NCBI RefSeq assembly: GCF_000720135.1
Contig: NZ_JOIU01000009.1
Coordinates: 310,001 to 374,000 of the forward strand
From: Streptomyces sp. NRRL S-1022
GTDB taxonomy: Bacteria; Actinomycetota; Actinomycetes; Streptomycetales; Streptomycetaceae
DNA: 64,000 nt
Direction of reading: 5' to 3'
Part shown: positions 44,505 to 56,339 of the stretch, one piece after another
Layout: each line of letters starts with the position of its first letter
Numbering within the stretch: position 1 is the first letter of the stretch
Program-made: the position numbers and the translations under genes
The notes under the pieces: generated by a model
Database searches by the model: none
Seen by the model: the letters and a program-made list of their open reading frames with translations, nothing else
Told to the model about the DNA's origin: nothing

Positions 44505-44526
44505 GTACTGCAGTACTGCATATAAC
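44505..44526 (+). promoter_or_regulatory. lsr2 promoter region with GTACTGCAGTAC palindrome
   Basis: A 12-bp perfect palindrome at 44505-44516 sits directly before a TATAAC hexamer (44521-44526); TTGCTT at 44493-44498 is a rather distant -35 candidate. This AT-richer patch stands out in the GC-rich gap before lsr2 and could be a regulator site or an Lsr2 self-binding site. Confidence 0.45.
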
Positions 44527-44592
44527 AGGGGCGGCGAAACGGCGGACGCCGCACATCCCCGACCCTCAACGTTATCGATGAAAGGAAATGCG

Positions 44593-44928
44593 GTGGCACA
44601 GAAGGTTCAGGTCCTTCTTGTCGACGACCTCGACGGCGGCGAGGCGGACGAGACCGTGACGTTCGCGCTGGACGGCAAGACGTACGAGATCGATCTCACG
44701 ACTGCCAATGCGGACAAGCTGCGCAGCCTTCTTGATCCCTATGTGAAGGGTGGGCGTCGTACCGGTGGCCGCTCCTCCGGCGGGCGCGGAAAGGCGCGTG
44801 CCGCTTCCGGCGGCAACCAGGACACCGCGGCGATCCGCGCGTGGGCCAAGGAGAACGGTTACGAGGTCAACGACCGCGGCCGGGTTCCCGCGTCCATCCG
44901 TGAGGCCTACGAGAAGGCCAACGGCTGA
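44593..44928 (+). CDS. lsr2: Lsr2 nucleoid-associated xenogeneic silencer
   Basis: DNA-binding protein of 111 residues that coats AT-rich DNA and silences specialised-metabolism clusters in Streptomyces. The N-terminal dimerisation domain is QVLLVDDLDGGEADETVTFALDGKTYEIDL; the C-terminal AT-hook-like motif is RGR in NDRGRVPASI; a Gly/Arg/Ser linker joins them. GTG 44593 has AAAGGAA five bases upstream, preferred over ATG 44578. The 3' end overlaps the convergent SCO3374-family gene by 22 bases. Confidence 0.95.
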   Translation: MAQKVQVLLVDDLDGGEADETVTFALDGKTYEIDLTTANADKLRSLLDPYVKGGRRTGGRSSGGRGKARAASGGNQDTAAIRAWAKENGYEVNDRGRVPASIREAYEKANG

Positions 44929-45587
44929 TCCCGCCGGTCGGCGGTGTGGCCGGCGCACGCGCGCCGCAGCCGGGCCCGGTGACAGTGCGCTGCCACCGTG
45001 TCCAGCAGTCGTACCAAATCGGGAGCGCTCCCCTCGCGCTCCACGGGGGATACGGCCGGCATGGCCGGCATGGCCGGCAGCGAGGCCTCGACCTCGCGTC
45101 CGGGCTCAGGGGGCCGCAGCCACACGGCGGCCCCCTGCACGAACTCCGAAGCAGCGGCCGCGGTGGGCGGACGCGGTGCTTCCAGGGTGTCGCCCGATCC
45201 CAGGACCCGCAGGTCCAGGCGTACGGCGCCCCACTCAAGCCAGTCCAGCAGCCCGGGCAGCTCCTCCGCGCCGCCCGCGGCCACCAGCAACTCCATCCGC
45301 TCGCCCCGCAGGGCGACCGGGGAGCCCGGCGCGAGATGCCGGAGCGCCTGTGCGCCCGCCTCGGCCGGCACGTCCAGCACGTCGAACCGCACCCCCGTGA
45401 GCAGCCGCAACGGCCGTCCGGGCACGGTCGGCCACCCCAGATCGTTCTCGTACCAGTGCCGGGCCCGGGCGTCCGGGCCGGCACAGGGACCACCCGTCAG
45501 GAGTGCGTCCGGGTCGAGGGGCCGGCGAGGAAGGGGGACCGTGGAAGTCATGGGGACCGTGGAGGTCGTGGAGACCGAGCCAACCAT
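44907..45587 (-). CDS. SCO3374-family protein, unknown function
   Basis: Protein of 226 residues that resembles the Streptomyces family named after SCO3374; no characterised domain. Visible features: Thr/Ser-rich start, a central mixed alpha/beta region (LRLLTGVRFDVLDVPAEAGAQALRHL, GSPVALRGERMELLVAAGG, LEWGAVRLDLRVLGSGDTLEAPRPP) similar in flavour to bifunctional primase/polymerase N-domains, and a basic tail. ATG 45585-45587 is chosen; ATG 45549-45551 is in frame. A small 9-bp repeat (45054-45080) encodes MPA units. It lies between lsr2 and clpC. Confidence 0.75.
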   Translation of the reverse strand: MVGSVSTTSTVPMTSTVPLPRRPLDPDALLTGGPCAGPDARARHWYENDLGWPTVPGRPLRLLTGVRFDVLDVPAEAGAQALRHLAPGSPVALRGERMELLVAAGGAEELPGLLDWLEWGAVRLDLRVLGSGDTLEAPRPPTAAAASEFVQGAAVWLRPPEPGREVEASLPAMPAMPAVSPVEREGSAPDLVRLLDTVAAHCHRARLRRACAGHTADRRDQPLAFS

Positions 45588-46016
45588 GCCAAGTGAAACG
45601 CCCAGCCCCCCTCCAGGTTACGCTGGGTGGCCTGTCGGCTGCGCACGGTGCGGGAGAACGGTGCGCGCGGGGGCCCGGGGAGGCGCGAGGTTGTTCGCCC
45701 ATAGCGGAGGGAACCGGGGCTTCCCGCATGGAGTGTCAGTCCCTGCGGGTAAGACATGCCTAGTGGGAGGGGGCGACACGCAGGACAGGCCGTCTCACGT
45801 TCGCCATCGGCGTACTGGCGACTGGGGTAACTGCCTGGCCTGCGGGAACATCGTCTCGCACCATCGGGTTGGGACAGATGTCGGCGCACACGGTCAGGAG
45901 GCCATCGACGGTGTCGGCAGTTGGAATGAGCGGTCCCCGCTTGCGGGACTAAGCTGCGGAAGGACAGGGAGGGGAAGTTCCCCCCACTGCCTGACCGCTC
46001 TGAGGAGCGATTAACG
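45588..46016 (+). promoter_or_regulatory. clpC upstream region with two ClgR-type motifs
   Basis: A 429-bp gene-free region. The pattern GTTCGC-N5-GCG, reported for ClgR binding in Streptomyces, occurs at 45693-45706 and 45799-45812; the second also matches most of the right half-site (GCGTAC against GCGAAC). Further along there is a GGGGAAGTTCCCC palindrome (45971-45983) and TAAGCT (45950-45955) as a -10 candidate. GAGGAG lies before the clpC ATG. The minus-strand promoter of the SCO3374-family gene must also lie here. Confidence 0.7.
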
Positions 46017-48542
<2,526 letters not shown>

Positions 48543-48568
48543 GCATCCTGCGGAGCGGCCGAGCATGA

Positions 48569-48598
48569 GGGGCCGGTGCCTTCGGGCACCGGCCCCTC
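48569..48598. terminator. Terminator after clpC
   Basis: A 13-bp perfect stem (AGGGGCCGGTGCC and complement) capped by a stable TTCG tetraloop, 26 bases after the clpC stop and upstream of the convergent phosphatase end. Confidence 0.9.
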
Positions 48599-48679
48599 CG
48601 GCGTTCCCGGCGCCGTTCCGTGCGATGGAGCTGTCTCCGCTCCGGGCGATGGAGCTGCCTGTGCCGGGCGCGCCCGGTC

Positions 48680-49285
48680 CTACGACAACTGTCCGTCGTA
48701 GTCGGGCAGTTTGAAGGTCTTCTCGGCGTGCCCGCCGGACAGGTCGGTGGCGCTGTTGCCGATGTTGGCGATGATCGTGTAGCCGTCGTTCTCGATGTCG
48801 GCGCGCTGGGCGGTCTTGTAGGCGGCGACGTCCTTGAAGAGGTCGAACAGGCCGCGGACGCGGAGGCCGGAGACGTCGTAGCCGTCGTGTTCGAGGTTGT
48901 ACTCGGTGGGCCAGTACAGGACGCCGGGCCTGGCGGTGACGAAGAAGAGCGAGACGCCGTGCTCCTGGGCGTACCGGGCGACGTCCAGGACGGGCTTGTT
49001 GGCCGGCTGGGGGTAGCTGAAGCCGAAGTCCGTCTCCAGCGTGGTGTTGTCGATGTCGAGGACGATCGCCTGCTTCTCGCCGGGCCGGGCGGCGGCGATG
49101 CGGTCCTTCAGGTACGGCAGGGCCTGGTCCATGACGGTCCGGCAGTCCTTCTGCCAGGTGGCGTAGTCGACCTTCGCGGAGGAGGTGCTCGTGGTAGCCG
49201 CCTCGGCCGGGGCGGCCGTCGCGGCCAGGGCGGCCACGGAGACGGCGGTCACGGAGATGCGGCGCGCCCAGGGGCGTCTGGTCAT
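48680..49285 (-). CDS. Secreted HAD-family acid phosphatase
   Basis: Protein of 201 residues. The twin-arginine-like start MTRRPWARRISVTAV and hydrophobic stretch end in a signal cleavage region (AAPAEA, about residue 29). HAD motif I is VLDIDNTTLET with the nucleophilic aspartate; FFVTARPG is motif II and NIGNSATDL motif IV-like. Class B/acid phosphatase (PF03767-type) enzymes release phosphate from organic esters outside the cell. ATG 49283-49285. No Pho box was recognised. Confidence 0.9.
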   Translation of the reverse strand: MTRRPWARRISVTAVSVAALAATAAPAEAATTSTSSAKVDYATWQKDCRTVMDQALPYLKDRIAAARPGEKQAIVLDIDNTTLETDFGFSYPQPANKPVLDVARYAQEHGVSLFFVTARPGVLYWPTEYNLEHDGYDVSGLRVRGLFDLFKDVAAYKTAQRADIENDGYTIIANIGNSATDLSGGHAEKTFKLPDYDGQLS

Positions 49286-49741
49286 CGGTGGGAGGTCCTC
49301 TCGCGTCTCTGAATGTCAGGGGCATGATCTGAGGCGAGGGTGGCGCGAGGGGAACCGTAGGGTTACCGGAGGGTAGGTGCCTAGAGGTCTGCGTCACATT
49401 TCCGCGATCCTCGGTATGCGGCGCCGGTGATAAGGGGCACAGGCGAAATGTCCGGTACTAGCCGGGATAGTGGGATACACCGTGCGCGCAAAAGCGGATA
49501 AAAAGGGACTTTTGCCTAGCAATTCCATCTGGAAGAACCCGTTGTCAGGGGCCGGTTGACCGGGCGGCGGGGCTGTCAAGAAAGTGTTTCGTTTTACGGG
49601 CATCTACGACCCGCTGCCGTAGATGGGGCGTTTTGGGATGGATGGGGTGTTCGGTTACCAAGGATTGGTCGCTCGGCCGGATGTCTTCCCGGACGTCCGT
49701 ACGCCGGGTGGCCGACCCGTTCCCCAGCCCATGAGGTCCAG
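49286..49741 (+). promoter_or_regulatory. Long structured leader/promoter region of the M23 peptidase gene
   Basis: A 456-bp gene-free region. Visible elements: GCAAAAG...CTTTTGC arms (49488-49494, 49509-49515) around a relatively AT-rich stretch; a hairpin CATCTACG / CGTAGATG (49601-49608, 49618-49625); and a compact structure just before the gene (about 49660-49725) with GGTCG/CGACC outer arms and CGGATGTC/GACGTCCG inner arms. This is more structure than a simple promoter needs, so a cis-acting RNA is plausible. I could not match the known c-di-AMP riboswitch core with confidence. Confidence 0.45.
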
Positions 49742-50293
49742 ATGTTCCAGCGCTTCACGTCCCGCTCTTCCCGCCCGTCCTCGCTCCGCGCCCGTGTGAC
49801 CGTTCTGGCTGCCGGAATCGGCGCCACGGCCGTGCTGGGTGGCGGGGTCGCGAGCGCGGCCACCGCGTCCGCCGGCTCCTGGGTCGACCCGGTGAAGAGC
49901 TACACGCTCTCCGCGAGCTTCGCGCAGGCCGGCAGCCACTGGGCCGCCAAGCACAGCGGCCAGGACTTCGCCGTGCCGACCGGTACCGACGTCGTCGCCG
50001 CGCACGGCGGCACCGTCGTCAAGGCCGGCCCCAACGGCGCCGGTGACGGCCCCGCGTACGGCAACGCCGTCGTCATCCAGCACGGCAACGGCACCTTCTC
50101 GCAGTACGCGCACCTGTCCCGGGTCGACGTCCGGCCCGGCCAGATCGTGAAGACCGGCCAGCACATCGCCCTGTCCGGCTCCACCGGCAACTCCACCGGC
50201 CCGCACCTGCACTTCGAGATCCGTACGACCCCGAACTACGGCTCCGCCGTCGACCCGGTCGCGTTCCTGCGCGCCCAGGGTGTGAAGGTCTGA
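49742..50293 (+). CDS. Secreted M23 family metallopeptidase
   Basis: Peptidoglycan endopeptidase (LytM/M23) of 183 residues with a signal peptide (about 1-40, ending VASAATASA). Zinc and active-site residues: H and D in KHSGQDFAVPTGT and the HLHFEI motif near the C-terminus. There is no extra cell-wall-binding domain, so it is a minimal secreted catalytic domain acting on cell-wall cross-links. ATG 49742 follows GAGG. A long structured leader lies upstream. Its stop is two bases from the end of the convergent TetR gene. Confidence 0.92.
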   Translation: MFQRFTSRSSRPSSLRARVTVLAAGIGATAVLGGGVASAATASAGSWVDPVKSYTLSASFAQAGSHWAAKHSGQDFAVPTGTDVVAAHGGTVVKAGPNGAGDGPAYGNAVVIQHGNGTFSQYAHLSRVDVRPGQIVKTGQHIALSGSTGNSTGPHLHFEIRTTPNYGSAVDPVAFLRAQGVKV

Positions 50294-50294
50294 C

Positions 50295-50894
50295 CTACTC
50301 AGTCCCGCGGGCGTGCTCGTGCGCCTGCGCGACCAGGTCCAGGGCGACCTCCAGAACGGCCTCGCGCTTCTTCCGGGGGTCGCCTTCGATGTCCTGCATC
50401 ACGAACATCCCGGCGTGCAGCGTGAACATCGCGCTGACCGAGCGGACCTGGTCGACCAGCTGGGCCTCCGGGTCGATGAGGATGTCCCGCAGGCCGCGCA
50501 TCCGGTCCTTGAAGGTGTCGCCGATGCGCAGTTCCCGTACCGTCGCCTGGTTCTCCTGCATGAAGCGGAACAGCGGCTCCGCGCCCTGGAGCGCCTCGCT
50601 GTAGCGGCGGATGATCTCCTGCTTGGTCTCCAGTGTGTGCGGCTGTCCCCGGCCCCACTCGATCAGTTCCAGGATGGGCTTCGTCAGGTCCTCGAAGAGG
50701 CTGACGATGATCTCTTCCTTCGTCTTGAAGTGGTAATACAGAGCCGCCTTCGTGACGTCGAGCCGCTCGGCGATCTCGCGCAGGGAGGTCTTCTCGTAGC
50801 CTTGCTCCGCGAAGAGTGCGAGCGCCACGTCCTGGATGCGCTGGCGGGTGTTGCCGCGGCGCTGCTGTTTGGTGCCGTCCATGGTGAGGCCCAT
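50295..50894 (-). CDS. TetR-family transcriptional regulator
   Basis: Protein of 199 residues. N-terminal helix-turn-helix: RQRIQDVALALFAEQGYEKTSLREIAERLDVTKAALYYHFKTKEEI. The C-terminal ligand domain is family-typical. ATG 50892-50894 has GAGGAG seven bases upstream and is preferred over ATG 50882. It is divergent from an MFS exporter with a mirrored promoter-operator between them, so it is the probable repressor of that exporter and of itself. Confidence 0.93.
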   Translation of the reverse strand: MGLTMDGTKQQRRGNTRQRIQDVALALFAEQGYEKTSLREIAERLDVTKAALYYHFKTKEEIIVSLFEDLTKPILELIEWGRGQPHTLETKQEIIRRYSEALQGAEPLFRFMQENQATVRELRIGDTFKDRMRGLRDILIDPEAQLVDQVRSVSAMFTLHAGMFVMQDIEGDPRKKREAVLEVALDLVAQAHEHARGTE

Positions 50895-50921
50895 CCTCGT
50901 ACTCCTCGCGCTCCGGCGGAA

Positions 50922-52593
<1,672 letters not shown>

Positions 52594-52605
52594 GCATCCC
52601 TAAGT

Positions 52606-52644
52606 CCGAAGGCCCCGGTGCGTGTCCGCCACCGGGGCCTTCGG
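52606..52644. terminator. Bidirectional terminator between MFS gene and cseC
   Basis: A perfect 15-bp stem (CCGAAGGCCCCGGTG and complement) with a nine-base loop, 12 bases after the MFS stop; convergent with the cse operon end. Confidence 0.9.
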
Positions 52645-52751
52645 CCGTTCCCACCCGCTCCCGGGACCGCCGGGTCCGCGCCGGCCGGCGCCGGTTCGAG
52701 TGCGAGGTCAGACCCCCGTGGCACCGTCGGCCGGCTGCCGCAGGCCCTCGG

Positions 52752-54104
52752 TCAGGCGCTGCCCGACGTCGGCAGCACCGGGTAGCTGCCCGTGTTGGTG
52801 GGGGCGTGCTCCGGCAGCCACAGGACGGCCACCGCGCCCTCCGCGGGGACACCGGGGGGCGCGCCCACGGGGCGTACGTTGCGGAACGTCAGGCGGGCGC
52901 CCAGCACCCGGGCCTGGCCCGCCGCGATGGTCAGCCCGAGCCCGTGGCCCTGCCCGGCGCGGTCCTTGCTGCCGGTGCGGAACCGGCTCGGCCCCTCGGC
53001 GAGCAGCTCCTCCGGGAAGCCGGGACCGTGGTCGCGGACCCGGATGACCCGGCCCTCCACGGTCACCTCCACGGGCGGCCGGCCGTGCCGGGCCGCGTTG
53101 GCGAGCAGGTTGAACAGCACCCGCTCCAGCCGCCGCGGGTCGGTGGTGACCTCCGACTCGTGCACCACCCGCACGGTGACGTCCGGGCCCTTGGCCGCGA
53201 CCCGGCGCGCCACGAACTCGCCGAGCATGATGTCCTGCAGCTCCGCCCGCTCCGAGGCGCCGTCCAGCCGGGCCACCTCAAGGACGTCCTCGACCAGGGT
53301 GCGCATGGCCTTGGCCCGGTCCAGGACCAGTTCCGTGGGCCGGCCCGGCGGCAGCAGTTCCGCGGCCGTCAGCAGGCCCGTCACCGGGGTGCGCAGCTCG
53401 TGCGCGATGTCCGCGGTGACCCGCCGCTCGGCCTCCAGGCGCTGGCGCAGCGCGTCCGCCATGGCGTCCACCGCGCGCGCCAGTTCGTCGGTCTCGTCCC
53501 GGACGACCCCGCCGATGGCCTCCTGCACCCGGATGTCGGTCTCGCCGTTGGCGGCCTGGGTGGCCGCGTCCGCCGCCTTGCGCAGCCGGCGGGACAGCTG
53601 CCCGCCGATCAGCACGCCCAGCGCGCTGCCGCCGAGCACCACCGCGACCGAGCCGATGACCAGGGCCTGGTCCAGGTCCTGGAGCATGCCGGAACTGCGG
53701 TCCGGCAGATGGCTGTGCAGGGACAGCACATGCCCGTCCTGCAACGGGACGGCCGCCCAGATGTCCGCCGCGCCGCCGTGCTCGGAGACATCGCTGGCCC
53801 GGCGGCCCCGCTCGACCTTCTCGCGCAGCGTGGCCGGCAGCTCCGGGTCGTCGACCTTGATGTAGGGGAAGACCCGCCCCCGGTTCAGCTCGTAGTTGCG
53901 CTGGGCCATCAGGACCCGGTCGTTGGCCAGCTCGCGCGCGTTGTCCAGCATGGAGACCCGGGCCGCGTTGTGCACGACCAGGCTCAGCACGATCGCCACC
54001 AGGCCGGCCACCAGCGCGATCGCCGCGCTGACCTTCCATCTGAGTCCGGTGCGCAGGCCCGCGCGCTCCATACGCCGGACCGGGTGCCGCAGAATCCCCC
54101 GCAT
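52752..54104 (-). CDS. cseC: Sensor histidine kinase CseC
   Basis: Membrane kinase of 450 residues that senses envelope stress and phosphorylates CseB. First transmembrane helix about 26-48, an extracytoplasmic sensor of about 100 residues, second helix about 145-167, then HAMP, HisKA (ERRVTADIAHELRTPVTGLLTAAELL) and HATPase_c (NLLANAARHG, DHGPGFPEE, GHGLGLTIAAGQARVLG). In S. coelicolor it responds to cell-wall antibiotics. It lies 13 bases after cseB, last gene of the operon. ATG 54102-54104. Confidence 0.94.
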   Translation of the reverse strand: MRGILRHPVRRMERAGLRTGLRWKVSAAIALVAGLVAIVLSLVVHNAARVSMLDNARELANDRVLMAQRNYELNRGRVFPYIKVDDPELPATLREKVERGRRASDVSEHGGAADIWAAVPLQDGHVLSLHSHLPDRSSGMLQDLDQALVIGSVAVVLGGSALGVLIGGQLSRRLRKAADAATQAANGETDIRVQEAIGGVVRDETDELARAVDAMADALRQRLEAERRVTADIAHELRTPVTGLLTAAELLPPGRPTELVLDRAKAMRTLVEDVLEVARLDGASERAELQDIMLGEFVARRVAAKGPDVTVRVVHESEVTTDPRRLERVLFNLLANAARHGRPPVEVTVEGRVIRVRDHGPGFPEELLAEGPSRFRTGSKDRAGQGHGLGLTIAAGQARVLGARLTFRNVRPVGAPPGVPAEGAVAVLWLPEHAPTNTGSYPVLPTSGSA

Positions 54105-54117
54105 GCCGCCGCTCCGC

Positions 54118-54819
54118 TCAGGCCTTCAGCTTGTAGCCGAAGCCGCGGACCGTCTCGATCCGGTCCTGGCCGATCTTCTGCCGCAACCGCTGCACATGCA
54201 CGTCCACGACCCGGGTGTCCCCGCCCCAGCCGTAGTCCCACACGCGCTCCAGCAGCTTGTCACGGGAGAGCACGGTGCCCGGCGCGGAGGAGAACTCCAG
54301 CAGCAGCCGCATCTCGGTCGGCGTCAGCGCCACCGGCTGCCCGGCCCGGCGCACCTCCATGCCGTCGGTGTCGATCTCCAGCTCGCCGAAGGACAGCGTG
54401 CCGCCGCCGACCTCGGAGGCGGACTCGTCCTGCGCAACCCCGCCCGCGTGCCCGAAGCGGCGCAGCACCGCGCGGATGCGGGCGACCAGTACGGCTCCGT
54501 CGAAGGGCTTGGTCACATAGTCGTCGGCGCCCGCCTCCAGGCCGAGGACGACGTCGATGGAGTCGGCACGCGCCGACAGCATGATCACCGGCACGGTCGA
54601 CTCGTCCCGGATCCGGCGGCACAGGCTGACGCCGTCCAGGCCCGGCACCATGACGTCCAGCAACGCGATGTCGGGGCGGTTCGCCCGGAAGGCCTCCAGG
54701 CCCGACAGGCCGTCGGGCATGGCGGTGACCGCGAAGCCGTCCCGCTCCAGCGCGAGCTGGGTGGCCTCGCGGATGACGTCGTCGTCCTCGACGAACAGGA
54801 CGTGGGTCTGGTCTGCCAT
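54118..54819 (-). CDS. cseB: Response regulator CseB (OmpR family)
   Basis: Protein of 233 residues. The receiver has acidic residues VEDDD (10-14) and the phosphoacceptor in IALLDVMVPGLDG; the conserved lysine is in DYVTKPF. The winged-helix DNA-binding domain ends VVDVHVQRLRQKIGQDRIETVRGFGYKLKA. In S. coelicolor phospho-CseB activates the sigE promoter. ATG 54817-54819 begins MADQTHVLFVE. Confidence 0.95.
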   Translation of the reverse strand: MADQTHVLFVEDDDVIREATQLALERDGFAVTAMPDGLSGLEAFRANRPDIALLDVMVPGLDGVSLCRRIRDESTVPVIMLSARADSIDVVLGLEAGADDYVTKPFDGAVLVARIRAVLRRFGHAGGVAQDESASEVGGGTLSFGELEIDTDGMEVRRAGQPVALTPTEMRLLLEFSSAPGTVLSRDKLLERVWDYGWGGDTRVVDVHVQRLRQKIGQDRIETVRGFGYKLKA

Positions 54820-54884
54820 CCCGGTGCTCTCAGTCCTCGTGGTGTCGTGGGGTCGGGGTGTCCTACGGGGGCCCGTGCGGCCGG

Positions 54885-55538
54885 TCAGTTGTCCGGTGCG
54901 GGCGTCGGGCCCCCGCCGGCCGCCTTGCTGTACTCGGTGCGGGCGGACTTCCCCGGGGCGAACCGTCCCGACGACCATCTGTACGGGGTCACGATCTCAC
55001 CCGACGGGGTCGAGATCGGGTCGCCCTTCTCGTAGAACTGCCGGGTCACCGACAGGATGCCCTGGTCGATCTCGGCGTAGACCGGGGACTCCTCGCTCTT
55101 GAAGACGTTCTGGAACGAGCCGTCGTCGTCGCGGTACACATAGGAGCCGATGCCGACCGCGTCGGCGCAGGTCAGTACGTTGACGACGACGTCGTCCACC
55201 GGCCCGTCGGTCAGATTGCCGTAGGAGACGTCGACCGGGTACTCGTCACCGTTGCACGGCTTCAGCTCCCGCTTGACCACGCCCGACACCTCCGGGTCGC
55301 CCTTGATCAGCGCCACCGGATCCACCCGCTGGTAACGCTCCGCCGGGCCGGGGGAGGGGGAGGCGGCGGCCCCGGTCATCGCCGAGGCGTGTGCCGGGCC
55401 CTCGTCCCGGGCGCCCGTGCCCCCGCTGCCGCACGCGGCGACGAAAAGGGCGAGGGCGGCGAGCGCGGCCCCCACCGCGATCACCGCCTGTGTACTGCCT
55501 CGGACCCCTTCGGGTCCGGTGCCGGTCAGGCCGCGCAA
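54885..55538 (-). CDS. cseA: Lipoprotein CseA
   Basis: Exported lipoprotein of 217 residues that damps sigE expression in S. coelicolor. The lipobox is LFVAAC with lipidated Cys36, after a hydrophobic stretch from about residue 18. The rest has no known domain. A TTG codon at 55536-55538 is the most likely start: it overlaps the sigE stop region by 13 bases and has GGGAG just upstream, implying translational coupling. An internal valine start would shorten the signal peptide. Confidence 0.88.
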   Translation of the reverse strand: MRGLTGTGPEGVRGSTQAVIAVGAALAALALFVAACGSGGTGARDEGPAHASAMTGAAASPSPGPAERYQRVDPVALIKGDPEVSGVVKRELKPCNGDEYPVDVSYGNLTDGPVDDVVVNVLTCADAVGIGSYVYRDDDGSFQNVFKSEESPVYAEIDQGILSVTRQFYEKGDPISTPSGEIVTPYRWSSGRFAPGKSARTEYSKAAGGGPTPAPDN

Positions 55539-56065
55539 CGCTCCCGCTCCTCACGCTCCAGCGCGCGTGCGTCCAGATCGCGGGCCTCCAGCTCCTCGCG
55601 GAGCCGGGCGAGCGCCCGGTGCAGCGTGCTCTTGACCGTTCCGGCCGACATGCCGAGGGCAGCGGCCGTCTCCTCCGTGGACATCTGCTCCCAGTGTCGC
55701 AGCACCACGACGCTGCGCTGCTTCGGTGCGAGCACCTTCATGACATCCATCAGCAGGGCCCGGTCGGCGTGCTGTTCGGTGGAGTCCTCCACGGAGGCGT
55801 CCGGCAGCTGCTCGGTGGGCACCTCCTCCAGCTTGCGCGCCCGCCACCACTCGGTCCGGGTGTTGATCATGACCCGGCGCAGGTAGGCGTCGGCGAGCCG
55901 CTTGTCGGCGATGCCGTCCCAGCGGCCGTACGTCCGTACCAGCGCGGTCTGCAGCAGGTCCTGGGCGTCGACCGGGTCCGGAACGAGCCGGCGTGCGCTG
56001 CGCAGCAGCGCGTCCTGCCGGGTGCGGACGTACTCCTCGAATTCGAGCACCTCGCCCTGGGCCAT
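55526..56065 (-). CDS. sigE: ECF sigma factor SigE
   Basis: Extracytoplasmic-function sigma factor of 179 residues controlling envelope-stress genes. Region 2 (LLRSARRLVPDPVDAQDLLQTALVRTYGRWDGI) and region 4 (LAPKQRSVVVLRHWEQMSTEETAAALGMSAGTVKSTLHRALARL) are intact. There is no anti-sigma factor; control is transcriptional through CseB/CseC. ATG 56063-56065 has GGAGG nine bases upstream and gives MAQGEVLEFEEYV; a TTG two codons earlier is less likely. First gene of sigE-cseA-cseB-cseC. Confidence 0.95.
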   Translation of the reverse strand: MAQGEVLEFEEYVRTRQDALLRSARRLVPDPVDAQDLLQTALVRTYGRWDGIADKRLADAYLRRVMINTRTEWWRARKLEEVPTEQLPDASVEDSTEQHADRALLMDVMKVLAPKQRSVVVLRHWEQMSTEETAAALGMSAGTVKSTLHRALARLREELEARDLDARALEREERERCAA

Positions 56066-56120
56066 GTTCAACCGCCTCCGTTCCCCGTTGTGCTTCCGGC
56101 TGTCGCCCGAAGTCCTGCTG

Positions 56121-56153
56121 TCTCCGTGCCCGGTGGTCCGCCGGGCACGGAGA
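56121..56153 (-). promoter_or_regulatory. Perfect hairpin upstream of sigE
   Basis: 13-bp perfect arms (56121-56133 and 56141-56153, TCTCCGTGCCCGG and complement) around a seven-base loop, about 56 bases before the sigE ATG. If transcribed it would be a strong structure in the sigE leader; otherwise it could be a CseB-type operator or a terminator for transcription from mutY. Confidence 0.55.
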
Positions 56154-56339
56154 AGAAGCTACGGAGTGGTTGTCACGGGGCTGTGCGGACCAGCCTGCGG
56201 CTGGCAATCGGCTATCCGTCGGTTGTGTAACGGAAGTACGAACGGGGTAAAGGAGGCAGCTTGAATGTCCCTTTATGAGGCGCTTTGTCGGCTCGGGGGC
56301 TCCGTAACAGACGCCTCGGCGCTGTGACCTGTCTGTGCG

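Noticed and set aside
49286..49741. A definite c-di-AMP (ydaO) riboswitch call upstream of the M23 peptidase
   Set aside because: Structure is present but I could not find the conserved core segments of the family, so only an unassigned structured leader is claimed.
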